Positions 1 through 7,439 of a stretch of DNA of 9,748 nucleotides are shown here, piece after piece (the first letter of the stretch is position 1; every line of letters begins with the position of its first letter). The notes beneath the pieces are model-generated. The model searched no databases. It saw only the letters and a program-made list of their open reading frames with translations, and had not been told where the DNA came from. The position numbers and the translations under genes were made by a program. Location: positions 1 through 9,748 of the forward strand of contig CAYMAX010000051.1 of assembly GCA_964388595.1 (NCBI GenBank). The letters run 5' to 3'. This DNA is from CAYMAX01 sp964388595 (GTDB lineage: Bacteria; Bacteroidota; Bacteroidia; Bacteroidales; UBA932).

Positions 1-678
1 CTTCGGGGGGAGAGAATCAAGATGGGCCAGAATGTTTTCTACTGAACCATAAGTAGATACAAGCTTCTTGGCACCTATTTCACCTACACCGCGTACCCCC
101 GGGACATTGTCCACTGCATCTCCCCAAATGGCGAGAATGTCAATGACCTCTTTGGGGTCTTTGATGTTGTATTTTTCACAAATCTCCTTCTTGCCGAGAT
201 ATTCATTGTCTGTCCCACTTTTGCCAGGCTTAAACTGAATGATGTTATCTGATACGAGCTGACCGAAATCCTTGTCAGGAGTCACCATAAACACCTGACA
301 ACCTTCCTTTTCACTCTTTTTGGCCATAGCACCTATCACATCATCTGCTTCATACCCTGGGACCATGAGTATCGGTATGCCGAGAGACTTGATGATATCA
401 ACCAATGGGTCAAAAGAATTTTTAATCACTTCAGGAGCGGGAGGTCTATTGGCTTTATATTGGTCATAGGCATCGTGACGGAAGGTCTTGCATGGGGGGT
501 CGAATGCTACTCCGAGATGAGTAGGGGATTCCTTACGGATGAGCTCGAGAAGGTATTTGACAAATCCGAAGAGTACAGAAGTGTCAGTCCCCTTGGTGTT
601 GACGATGTGGCGATTGATGAATGCATAATACATCCTGTACATCAAGGCGTGGCCATCTATGAGGAATAGTTTATCCAT
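1..678 (-). CDS. polA: DNA polymerase I, N-terminal 5'-nuclease part (partial, runs off left edge)
   Basis: Reading down from ATG at 678-676 gives 226 codons without a stop to the window edge, so only the amino-terminal portion is present. The product is the 5'-3' exonuclease/flap endonuclease domain of DNA polymerase I, which removes RNA primers and damaged strands in replication and repair in the cytoplasm. Visible family motifs are the N-terminal LFLIDGHAL with metal-binding D8, FDPPCKTFRHDAYDQYKANR (59-78), GYEADDVIG with E110, D112 and D113, TPDKDFGQLV with D135 and D137, and the helix-hairpin-helix region GDAVDNVPGVRGVGEIGAKK with D187 and D190. All expected acidic metal ligands are present, so the nuclease looks active. 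The 3'-5' exonuclease and polymerase domains would lie outside the window. The start follows the queD stop by 3 nt and has no separate promoter, so co-transcription with queD is likely. Confidence 0.95.
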   Translation of the reverse strand, partial: MDKLFLIDGHALMYRMYYAFINRHIVNTKGTDTSVLFGFVKYLLELIRKESPTHLGVAFDPPCKTFRHDAYDQYKANRPPAPEVIKNSFDPLVDIIKSLGIPILMVPGYEADDVIGAMAKKSEKEGCQVFMVTPDKDFGQLVSDNIIQFKPGKSGTDNEYLGKKEICEKYNIKDPKEVIDILAIWGDAVDNVPGVRGVGEIGAKKLVSTYGSVENILAHLDSLPPK

Positions 679-681
679 AAT

Positions 682-1125
682 CTATCTTGAAGCGTTATCT
701 TCCGCAAACCATTCTACGAAAGAGGTGGCTGTCTCATAAAGTTTCAAAGAGTATAGTTCTACCCCGGAAGGGAGAGCCTGTATGATGATATTTGCAAAAT
801 GGGATATAAGGTTTTCGCAAGTGGGACGAAAAGGAAGCACTACCACATTGCCATATTCACGGATAATCTCTTCTTGAAGGGCTGACCCCTGACACATCAT
901 CAGAGAGTGGTCATATACATCGATGATACGACTGTTGACTATCTGCTTCAACTCATTGAAATCCATCAGCATCCCGTCCTGAGAAGATGATTTGTCCTTA
1001 AGTGCCTCTCCTCTGATGGTGACATAGAGAAGATATGAGTGCCCGTGTATATGTTTACACTTTCCATTGTATCCCGACAGGGCATGAGCACCTTCGAATC
1101 TGAATTCTTTGGTAATACGAATCAT
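682..1125 (-). CDS. queD: 6-carboxy-5,6,7,8-tetrahydropterin synthase (QueD/PTPS family)
   Basis: A 147-residue protein of normal length for the family. QueD converts 7,8-dihydroneopterin triphosphate to 6-carboxytetrahydropterin, an early step toward preQ0/queuosine. Visible signatures are the zinc ligands H14 (FEGAHAL) and H27/H29 in the CKHIHGH motif, the catalytic Cys C23 in that motif, D72-H73, PTCEN (101-105) and the C-terminal LYET with E131. The frame stays open back to an ATG at 1164. That longer start would encode its first 13 residues across the terminator hairpin at 1151-1183, and only the MIRITKEF start at 1125 matches the family N-terminus, so I chose 1125. No other queuosine gene is in the window. 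A tetrahydrobiopterin-type PTPS role cannot be fully excluded, but the CxxxHGH arrangement and length favour QueD. The stop is TAG, 3 nt before the polA ATG and in the same frame. Confidence 0.92.
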   Translation of the reverse strand: MIRITKEFRFEGAHALSGYNGKCKHIHGHSYLLYVTIRGEALKDKSSSQDGMLMDFNELKQIVNSRIIDVYDHSLMMCQGSALQEEIIREYGNVVVLPFRPTCENLISHFANIIIQALPSGVELYSLKLYETATSFVEWFAEDNASR

Positions 1126-1142
1126 AGAACTTCTTTTTGTGG

Positions 1143-1176
1143 TAAAATTAATAAAAAACGCCACTTCGAAAACAAA
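1143..1176 (-). promoter_or_regulatory. weak candidate promoter for queD-polA
   Basis: On the minus strand, TTTG (1176-1173) is followed after 22 nt by TAATTTTA (1150-1143), which differs from the Bacteroidetes -7 consensus TAnnTTTG at the last base. The spacing is slightly longer than the usual 19-21 nt, and the -33 box lies inside the loop of the aminotransferase terminator. It would give a leader of roughly 10-15 nt before the queD ATG at 1125. A promoter is expected here because a strong terminator isolates queD from the upstream gene, but this match is marginal. Confidence 0.25.
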
Positions 1177-1183
1177 GTGGCGT
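1151..1183 (-). terminator. Rho-independent terminator of the aminotransferase gene
   Basis: A perfect 9-bp inverted repeat, ACGCCACTT (1158-1166) and AAGTGGCGT (1175-1183), encloses an 8-nt loop. On the minus strand it is followed directly by a T-run (TTTTTTAT, 1158-1151; the first T doubles as the closing base of the stem). It begins 22 nt after the aminotransferase stop codon, which is the expected layout for an intrinsic terminator. It also rules out the longer queD start at 1164. Confidence 0.9.
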
Positions 1184-1204
1184 AAATTTTCGAGTGGGAG
1201 AAAC

Positions 1205-2395
1205 TTATTTGGTCATCAATTTCTTAATGGCGTTACCAAGTCTCTTGACACCTTCGTCCATCTGGTCATCACTTACGTATGAGAAGTTGAGACGTAGAGT
1301 GTTCTGTCCTTTGCCGTCGCAGAAGAATACTTCACCTATGACGAATGCAACATTTTCTTTGATAGCTATATCGAAGAGTTCGCGGGCATCCATGTCCTTG
1401 GGCAAAGTGACGAAGAGGAACAAACCGCCTTCAGGTCTTGTCCAGGTAACTCCCTTGGGCATATATTTGGTAAGACATTCGTGCATGAGGTCTCTCTTGT
1501 GTCTGTAAAGCTTGATGGTCTTCTGGAGATTTTCTTCGAAAAGACCTTTTTCCATGTAGCGAGCTGCCACTTCCTGGCAGAAGATAGGGGTACAGAGGTC
1601 GGAAGACTGTTTGGCAACGATGAGTCTCTCGATGATATGTTCGTCTGCGAGAACCCAGCCAAGACGGAATCCCGGAACAAATGTCTTGGAGAATGTACCC
1701 AGAAGAATAACTCTCTCAGGAGCGATGGAGTACATGGTGGGATAAGATGTTCCTTCAAATCTGATATCTTTATAAGGGCTGTCTTCGAGGATGATGAGAT
1801 CATATTTGCGAGCGACATCGATAATCTCCTGACGTTTCTCGAAACTCATAGTGACTCCTGATGGGTTCTGGAAATCGGGGATGGCATAGATAAATTTGGG
1901 TTTCTTGCCGGTAGCGATAAGTGCACTTACCACAGCTTCGGCTTCTTCATCTGACTTGATGCCGATGGGATTGGCCTGATATGACCAGAATGCCTGAAGA
2001 GCACCGAGGTAAGAGGGAAGTCCGCATAGTACGGTATCACCGGGGTTGATAAAAATCTTGGAAACCAAATCGATAGCCTGTTGAGAAGCAGTAGTGATGA
2101 GAATGTTGTTGATACCTACATTCACGCCATCTTTCTGATATCTCTTGGCAATCTGTGTTCTTAAAGCTACACTTCCTTCTGTAGAACCATACTGGAGGAC
2201 TTTATTGGGCATCTCATCCATAAGTTCCATCATAATCTTTTTAAGATCTTCTACAGGGAAAGTGAGAGTGTTGGGAAATCCGCCACCGAAAGAAATAATT
2301 TCGGGTTTGTTGGCGACATTAAGAAGGTCCCTGATGGCTGACCTTCTCATATTCTTAGCATTATCTGACAAAAAGTCGTTAAGATTGAGTGACAT
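1205..2395 (-). CDS. PLP-dependent aminotransferase, fold type I (LysN/KAT-II-like)
   Basis: A 396-residue cytoplasmic enzyme with all landmarks of class I/II aminotransferases. These are the substrate-side FGGGFPN loop (36-42), YGSTEG (69-74), the PLP-ring contacts N177 in NPSG and D205/Y208 in EDSPY, the Schiff-base lysine K237 in GTFSKTF, the phosphate-binding R244 in PGFRLGW, and the alpha-carboxylate-binding R368 in LRLNFS. It transfers an amino group between an amino acid and a 2-oxo acid. The overall pattern resembles the 2-aminoadipate/kynurenine/aromatic group (LysN, ARO8, KAT II), including MocR-like aminotransferase domains without the DNA-binding part. The exact substrate cannot be read from sequence, so no gene symbol is given. 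The length is normal and no key residue is missing. It appears to be a single-gene unit, with a consensus promoter 20-50 nt upstream and a strong terminator downstream. Confidence 0.9.
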   Translation of the reverse strand: MSLNLNDFLSDNAKNMRRSAIRDLLNVANKPEIISFGGGFPNTLTFPVEDLKKIMMELMDEMPNKVLQYGSTEGSVALRTQIAKRYQKDGVNVGINNILITTASQQAIDLVSKIFINPGDTVLCGLPSYLGALQAFWSYQANPIGIKSDEEAEAVVSALIATGKKPKFIYAIPDFQNPSGVTMSFEKRQEIIDVARKYDLIILEDSPYKDIRFEGTSYPTMYSIAPERVILLGTFSKTFVPGFRLGWVLADEHIIERLIVAKQSSDLCTPIFCQEVAARYMEKGLFEENLQKTIKLYRHKRDLMHECLTKYMPKGVTWTRPEGGLFLFVTLPKDMDARELFDIAIKENVAFVIGEVFFCDGKGQNTLRLNFSYVSDDQMDEGVKRLGNAIKKLMTK

Positions 2396-2414
2396 AGCGT
2401 AATTATTTTATTGA

Positions 2415-2445
2415 CAAATATAATAGAGTGTAATTAGAAAACAAA
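2415..2445 (-). promoter_or_regulatory. consensus Bacteroidetes promoter for the aminotransferase gene
   Basis: Minus strand: TTTG (2445-2442), exactly 19 nt, then TATATTTG (2422-2415). This is a perfect match to the Bacteroidetes primary-sigma consensus TTTG-N19-21-TAnnTTTG. The -7 box ends 19 nt before the ATG at 2395, so the leader is predicted to be only about 10-15 nt, with no room for a riboswitch or attenuator. It lies in the AT-rich divergent gap 2396-2578. Confidence 0.75.
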
Positions 2446-2552
2446 ATATTATTAAATACTTTCAGTAAAATCTTATTTTTTATAACATTTTCGAAAGAGA
2501 ATTCGATTTTTGGGCGTGCAATTATTAAAGAACGTTCAAACTGATTATTTAT

Positions 2553-2560
2553 TACATTTG
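2553..2560 (+). promoter_or_regulatory. candidate -7 promoter element for the lipoprotein/AsmA/GH53 operon
   Basis: TACATTTG (2553-2560) is a perfect TAnnTTTG -7 box, placed 18 nt before the ATG at 2579. No TTTG appears at the expected -33 position, only AT-rich sequence, so the match is to one box only. That may mean a weaker or activator-dependent promoter. It shares a 183-nt divergent region with the aminotransferase promoter. The rest of the gap (about 2446-2552) is AT-rich and shows only a weak 5-bp inverted repeat (TCGAA/TTCGA, 2491-2506). Confidence 0.5.
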
Positions 2561-2578
2561 TAGAACGATTGTCCATCT

Positions 2579-3757
2579 ATGAAACGATTCTATCTTTTTC
2601 TTTGTGCAGCCATTCTCTCAGCAGGTTTATTTCCCTCCTGCTCGAAAGAGACACCGAATCAGTTTTTATACTATGTCTCTACTACAGGTAGCGTTGACTA
2701 CAGTAGAGATGCTTTTTTATCGGGCCTGGGTATGCCATCAGCATTTCGTACATACTTTGATATCGTTCCAGATGGCAATATACGAGTGGAATCCATTCAC
2801 TATATGACAGATAGTCCCGCTAATGGCAGGACCGAAGTGTCAGGATTGATTTCTTACCCCATCGACAGCAGATTTAAAGGGGTCATCATCTCTGACCACT
2901 ACACTATTACAGACAATGCCTCCGTCCCGAGTGTCAAGATGTCTATGATTGACAATGTGTTCTCATTTTTTGGATATATAGTAGTCATTCCCGATTATCT
3001 TGGCTTCGGTGCTTCGAAGAATCTTCCCCATCCCTACCTGTGCAGAGATGAATATGCTACTGTCTCTGTCGATATGTTGTATGCAGTGAGAGAATATCTC
3101 GCTTCGCAAAATATTACTTTCACAGATGATGCTTATATCATAGGCTATTCTGAAGGTGGATATGCAGCTGTTTCCACTGCTCTGTATGCCTTCGGAAAGT
3201 CCGACATAGATGTGATTAAGGTATTTGCAGGAGGCGGTCCGTACGATCCGATGGAGACTTATTCTACTATTTTGAAAAGCAACTATGTCTATTTCTCTCC
3301 ATCCATTCCACTTACCTTCATCGGTCAGGACTTTGGCAGTTCGCTCCATCTTGACTATGCCAATATCTTCAAAGGTCCGCTTCTTGCCAATTATGACAAT
3401 TGGATCAATAGTAAAAACTATGATGCAGAGCAGATTACCAAATTTATCGGGACCACTACCGTATCTGATTTTATAGTGGAAGATGCGTTTACAGAAGCGA
3501 CTAATAAAGATTTTATCTCGATGTGCAATTCTCTCAAATTCAATTCTCTGATCAACAGTTCCTATTCGATAACTGCTCCCATAGTATTATATCACGCGCT
3601 CAACGACAATTATGTCCCCTTTGTCAATGCTTCCAATTTCTACAATTACTACCACAGCAGGGGGGATGATGTCACCCTAAATGCCCTGCAGGGTGACCAT
3701 ATCAATGGGGCTATCTCTTTTTACGTCAATGTAGCTCTTGAATTGGGAGTCAAATAA
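2579..3757 (+). CDS. lipoprotein alpha/beta hydrolase (secretory lipase/esterase-like)
   Basis: A 392-residue exported protein. Residues 1-20 form a lipoprotein signal peptide (MKRF, hydrophobic core, GLFPS) with the lipidated cysteine C21. After it, CSKETPN is not a strong surface-export motif, so whether the protein faces the periplasm or the exterior is open. The mature part is an alpha/beta hydrolase: IPDYLGFGAS (137-146), nucleophile elbow GYSEG with S191, GG220-type strand ends, catalytic acid candidate D343 in HALNDNYVP, and catalytic H374 in GDHINGA. The order and spacing of Ser-Asp-His fit the fold, so it is probably an active carboxylester hydrolase. The DYLGFG pattern resembles the secretory-lipase/prolyl-oligopeptidase-like group. 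The substrate is unknown. Given the downstream galactanase, a carbohydrate esterase role is possible but is only inference from context. It is the first gene of the operon, 16 nt before the AsmA start. Confidence 0.8.
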   Translation: MKRFYLFLCAAILSAGLFPSCSKETPNQFLYYVSTTGSVDYSRDAFLSGLGMPSAFRTYFDIVPDGNIRVESIHYMTDSPANGRTEVSGLISYPIDSRFKGVIISDHYTITDNASVPSVKMSMIDNVFSFFGYIVVIPDYLGFGASKNLPHPYLCRDEYATVSVDMLYAVREYLASQNITFTDDAYIIGYSEGGYAAVSTALYAFGKSDIDVIKVFAGGGPYDPMETYSTILKSNYVYFSPSIPLTFIGQDFGSSLHLDYANIFKGPLLANYDNWINSKNYDAEQITKFIGTTTVSDFIVEDAFTEATNKDFISMCNSLKFNSLINSSYSITAPIVLYHALNDNYVPFVNASNFYNYYHSRGDDVTLNALQGDHINGAISFYVNVALELGVK

Positions 3758-3773
3758 TAAATATCACCAAGCT

Positions 3774-6700
3774 ATGGCAAAACATAAATGGATAAAAGTA
3801 ACATCGATAACTTTGGGTGTCATAATATTTATAATCATCGGTATTCCATACATTGCTTCCAAAGTGGTATCTTCCAATGCTCTAAGGTCGACTATCATCT
3901 CCATAGCAGGGAGATACATCCCCAAAGGTGAAGTACAGTATGATACCCTCTCGCTGTCGCTCTTCGAGGAGTTCCCATACCTCTCTTTCAAACTTTCCAA
4001 TGGTCAGATAATCTCCGGGGCTTATTCAGACGAGACTGACTCGGTGGTCCTTCTCTCTATCCCCGATGAGGCTTTTACTCCGGTAAAATTTAAGCAACTG
4101 CTTATCTCGGTCAATATACCCAAATTGATTCTCGGCAAGATAGATGTCCGCAGAATCAGGCTCGACAATCCCGAAATATACGCATATATATCGCCTTGGG
4201 AAAAGCCCAATTGGGATATTTTCTCCTCAGATACCGATGTTCAGGAAGAGGCAGATACTTCATCCACTTCCATCGACCTGAATGTCAAAAGGATCTCAAT
4301 AAGGGAGGCGGTGATTATCTATGACAGTCGTCCCGATGAGATGTCTATGGAGGCAGATATCAACAGACTTAACATTCGTGGCAACCTGGCCACCGATTTG
4401 GAGAAAATAAAGATAGATAACTTCCGTATCAAAAAGAGCGAGATTATCTACAACGACGAGAAAAATCAATCATTGGCAGACATCCGCATAGATTCTCTGA
4501 GAATCCGTAAAAAACAAGGCGATACCTATTCACTCTCTTTCTCTTCCTCTTCCGATGTGATGCTTGAGTCCAAAGTTTATTGCAGCAATCTGCCCATTTT
4601 ACTATTCGGGCAGGTATCAGTTAATCCTTCGCAGCAGAGTTGTGTGATAGATACTACTACATTTTCCATAGCGGGCATCCCGATAGTTATGAGTGGAGGG
4701 ATAAGAAAATTCGAAAAGTATCTTGAGACAGATTTCGGAATATCGATAGATACAATGTCTGTTGACAAGACTTTGTCATACATAGACCATGATATCCTTC
4801 CTCAGAAAGATATGGTCACTACCAATCTTACTGCTTCGCTAAGTGCCAAGATAGAGGGACAATATTATTTCGACGGCAGCAAGATGCCATCTGTCTCTGC
4901 CAATATCGAAATACCGACAAGTCAACTCCTTTATCCCAAAGAGGGGGTGAAAGTCGATACTCTCACTCTGGATGCTCATTTGGATTATCTGCCTGACCGA
5001 CCTCTCTCTACCGGAGTGAAAATCCATCAGATGGACCTGGTGGCCAACGGCGTGTCACTACATGTCAAAGGCTCGGTCATGAATCTTCTGGATGACCCCA
5101 ATGTTGATGTGACAGCATTGGGCAATCTCAATCTCGACAAGATCTCTAATTATCTTCTTACCAAGCATGGAATCACTGCCCACGGCAATGCCGATGTAGA
5201 CCTTAAAGGAGTTTTCAATATGAGTGATCTGAGTATGGCGAACATAGGCAGGACACGCATCAGGGGTAGGATAGAGGCCGACTCTCTTTATGTAGATATG
5301 CCCAAAGACACGATTAAACTTATAGCTATGAAAGGGAGAGTCTCTTTCGGTTCGAGTGAAAATAAGCGTGATACCCTTATGGAGAAGGGAATTAATACCC
5401 TGAGAGCCTCCTTACGGGCGGACTCTCTCTATGCAGATTACAAGCACCAATTTTACTTGTCTCTCTCCAAAGGGAGAGTATCTGCACGCGGAGCCGCCGA
5501 GATAGCTTCAGGAGACACTACCAAAGTCCAGCCGGTGACAGGCAAAGTGGAGGCACAACGCTTCCGACTTACTACAGCCGATTCTTCGAGAATCAATGTC
5601 CGTGACCTGAAGGGCAATTTGAGTATACTCCCTTCCAAAATCGCAGACACCATCCCTGTTATCAATTTTGCAGCAAATGCCAGAAGGCTTTCTTATCGCG
5701 ACCGCACAAGTCGTTATTCACTTCGCAATTGTGCATTTGACATCACGGGGACCAATGCAGGCAACAGCGCTGAAGATATCAGACAGCAAAAAAGAAGGGA
5801 ACGCAGACTTGATTCCCTCCAAATCATCTACCCTCACATACAAAGAGATTCTTTGACGGCGTATAATCGCAGAATGAGAAATCTGTCTCTTACTGAAGAC
5901 GATTTTGGCACCAAAGGCAATGTGGAAGTATCTGTCTCCAATTCGATAAAGAAAATATTCGCAGATTATGACATAAGAGGCTCCCTGAAGGCAAAAGGTG
6001 GCAGGGTAGTCACCCCTATTTTCCCCTTGCGCAACAACATCGATTCCATCAATATATCTTTCAATACCAATGAAGTGAACTTCTATGAGACTGCTATCTC
6101 TTCTGGAGAGTCTGATATCAGGGTCAATGGACGTATCTGGGGGATAAAGAATGTGATAAGAGGGAGAGGTAAACTCCGAGCCGATATAGGCATCGAATCT
6201 GATACTCTCAATCTCAATGAATTGGTCACTGCCGCCAACGCCGGGGCTGCATACTCAGCTTCCACAGACAAAGACAAAAATGCACTTGTGGCTCTCGATG
6301 ATGACGATAAGATGCAGCAGGCTCTTACTGAGATGGTCGATACATCTTCTTCTGCGAGCAATCTGCTAATCATTCCCAACAATGTCGATATGGACATCAG
6401 ACTTGATGTCTTCTCCGGTAAGTATGCAAAAATCAATCTCTACAATGTCCATACAGAACTTGTGGCCAAGAACAGAAGTTTGCAGATAAAGTCTTTGGAA
6501 GCTCTGACTGATGCCGGGGATTTGATGCTGGAAGCATTGTATTCCACCAAGACCAAAAAAGACCTCACTACCGGTTTTGACCTTGAACTTTCAGATGTGC
6601 AGGTAGACAAACTTATAGACCTTATCCCTTCTGTCGATACTCTCCTCCCCATGCTTCGTTCATTCAGCGGATTCATCAATTGCCAGATAGCTGCCACTTC

Positions 6701-7073
6701 CGATATCGACACCAATATGAACATCGTGCTACCCTCTCTGAACGGCGCATGCAGAATCACTGGTACTGACCTGGTATTGCTTGATGGAGAGACATTTACA
6801 GAGATATCCAAGATGCTCAAATTTAAGGACAGGACCAATAACAAGATTAAGAGTATATCTGTCGAACTGCTTGTCAATAATAGCAAGATAGAAGTCTTCC
6901 CGTTCATCATGCAGATGGACAGATATCAGGCCGCCATAAGCGGTATTCACAATCTCGATATGACATTTGCCTATCATGTCTCTGTGATTAAATCTCCCCT
7001 TCCGTTGAGGCTCGGTATCAACATCACAGGAGATATGAATGACACAGACCACATCAAATATCGTCTCGGCTAG
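3774..7073 (+). CDS. AsmA-like envelope protein, main part (ends at in-frame TAG)
   Basis: A 1099-residue protein of the AsmA-like superfamily (relatives TamB, YhdP, YicH). These proteins are anchored in the inner membrane and form long beta grooves through the periplasm that are thought to carry phospholipids to the outer membrane. Seen here are one N-terminal membrane segment (about residues 7-28, after MAKHKW), long beta-rich repeats with alternating hydrophobic and polar residues, many DSLxxD-type strands, a highly charged segment near residues 665-685 (RQQKRRERR), and an AsmA C-terminal-like region (about 920-1095). The frame is open from 3738, but that start overlaps the hydrolase. The ATG at 3774 gives a normal short cytoplasmic tail followed by the membrane helix, so I prefer it. 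The TAG at codon 1100 looks premature, because same-frame coding continues to 7439 and completes the C-terminus. The product may therefore be a truncated protein lacking 121 residues. Function is inferred from family resemblance only. Confidence 0.85.
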   Translation: MAKHKWIKVTSITLGVIIFIIIGIPYIASKVVSSNALRSTIISIAGRYIPKGEVQYDTLSLSLFEEFPYLSFKLSNGQIISGAYSDETDSVVLLSIPDEAFTPVKFKQLLISVNIPKLILGKIDVRRIRLDNPEIYAYISPWEKPNWDIFSSDTDVQEEADTSSTSIDLNVKRISIREAVIIYDSRPDEMSMEADINRLNIRGNLATDLEKIKIDNFRIKKSEIIYNDEKNQSLADIRIDSLRIRKKQGDTYSLSFSSSSDVMLESKVYCSNLPILLFGQVSVNPSQQSCVIDTTTFSIAGIPIVMSGGIRKFEKYLETDFGISIDTMSVDKTLSYIDHDILPQKDMVTTNLTASLSAKIEGQYYFDGSKMPSVSANIEIPTSQLLYPKEGVKVDTLTLDAHLDYLPDRPLSTGVKIHQMDLVANGVSLHVKGSVMNLLDDPNVDVTALGNLNLDKISNYLLTKHGITAHGNADVDLKGVFNMSDLSMANIGRTRIRGRIEADSLYVDMPKDTIKLIAMKGRVSFGSSENKRDTLMEKGINTLRASLRADSLYADYKHQFYLSLSKGRVSARGAAEIASGDTTKVQPVTGKVEAQRFRLTTADSSRINVRDLKGNLSILPSKIADTIPVINFAANARRLSYRDRTSRYSLRNCAFDITGTNAGNSAEDIRQQKRRERRLDSLQIIYPHIQRDSLTAYNRRMRNLSLTEDDFGTKGNVEVSVSNSIKKIFADYDIRGSLKAKGGRVVTPIFPLRNNIDSINISFNTNEVNFYETAISSGESDIRVNGRIWGIKNVIRGRGKLRADIGIESDTLNLNELVTAANAGAAYSASTDKDKNALVALDDDDKMQQALTEMVDTSSSASNLLIIPNNVDMDIRLDVFSGKYAKINLYNVHTELVAKNRSLQIKSLEALTDAGDLMLEALYSTKTKKDLTTGFDLELSDVQVDKLIDLIPSVDTLLPMLRSFSGFINCQIAATSDIDTNMNIVLPSLNGACRITGTDLVLLDGETFTEISKMLKFKDRTNNKIKSISVELLVNNSKIEVFPFIMQMDRYQAAISGIHNLDMTFAYHVSVIKSPLPLRLGINITGDMNDTDHIKYRLG

Positions 7074-7439
7074 GTAAGGTACAAGACAGCAAACCTTCCC
7101 AGCTATACTGCTGTGATAGATTCCTCTCGTCTCAATCTCCGCAGGACTATCACCGATATCTTCCAAAGAGGTATAGATGCTGCCACTATTCGTCAGACCA
7201 ACATAGCTCAAAGTGTAGATACCATGGCCGGCTCACGCGAGATAGTGGAGATGGAACAATTGTCTGCCCAAGACAGTCTCGAACTCAAAAAAGAGGGAAT
7301 TATCCCCAAACCTGCTTCTCCCGCTTCTTCCGGTGTGCCTGTTCCTCTCAACAATGACAACACCCATCGTGCACCTTTCACTTCTCCGGCGGAGATTAGA
7401 GAAGAGTATTTCGATTTTAATATAAAACCAAAAATATGA
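7074..7439 (+). pseudogene. C-terminal part of the AsmA-like gene, separated by an in-frame TAG
   Basis: The frame directly after the TAG (7071-7073) stays open for 121 codons to TGA at 7437-7439. It begins VRYKTANLPSY, continues with TAVIDSSRLNLRRTITDIF and QRGIDAATIRQ, then becomes a polar, Pro/Ser-rich tail (PKPASPASSGVPVP) ending EYFDFNIKPKI. From memory, Bacteroidetes AsmA-like proteins end with an LGKAKYK-type segment followed by an amphipathic helix, which matches LG-stop-VRYK. TAG could be AAG (Lys) or CAG (Gln) after one base change. The terminal TGA overlaps the galactanase ATG (ATGA), as expected for an intact operon frame. If translated alone, the likeliest starts are GTG 7113 (108 aa) or ATG 7224. 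Alternatives are a sequencing error, a recent nonsense mutation, or suppressed readthrough. Confidence 0.7.

Noticed and set aside
460..669. Plus-strand 69-codon frame opposite polA
   Set aside because: It is antisense to the conserved 5'-nuclease domain and has no independent support.
1126..1164. Longer queD start at ATG 1164
   Set aside because: Its extra residues are encoded by the aminotransferase terminator stem and T-run, and family alignment begins at MIRITKEF (1125).
1194..1861. Plus-strand frames of 104 and 126 codons opposite the aminotransferase
   Set aside because: They lie entirely antisense to a gene with all catalytic motifs intact and show no recognisable protein features, so they are shadow frames.
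2411..2424. TTGACA and TATAAT strings on the plus strand, resembling an E. coli-type promoter
   Set aside because: They are nearly adjacent rather than about 17 nt apart, and the same bases form part of a perfect Bacteroidetes promoter on the other strand.
2491..2510. TCGAA/TTCGA inverted repeat followed by T-run as a terminator
   Set aside because: The stem is only 5 bp and AT-rich, no gene ends just upstream on the plus strand, and it lies between divergent promoters.
3738..3773. Earlier AsmA start at ATG 3738 overlapping the hydrolase
   Set aside because: It adds 12 polar residues and overlaps the hydrolase by 20 nt. ATG 3774 gives a normal short basic tail before the membrane helix.
7071..7073. 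TAG as a reassigned sense codon or pyrrolysine/selenocysteine-type recoding
   Set aside because: TAG ends queD and the galactanase in this same window, selenocysteine uses TGA, and no recoding stem-loop is evident nearby. Nonsense mutation, sequencing error or suppression are simpler.
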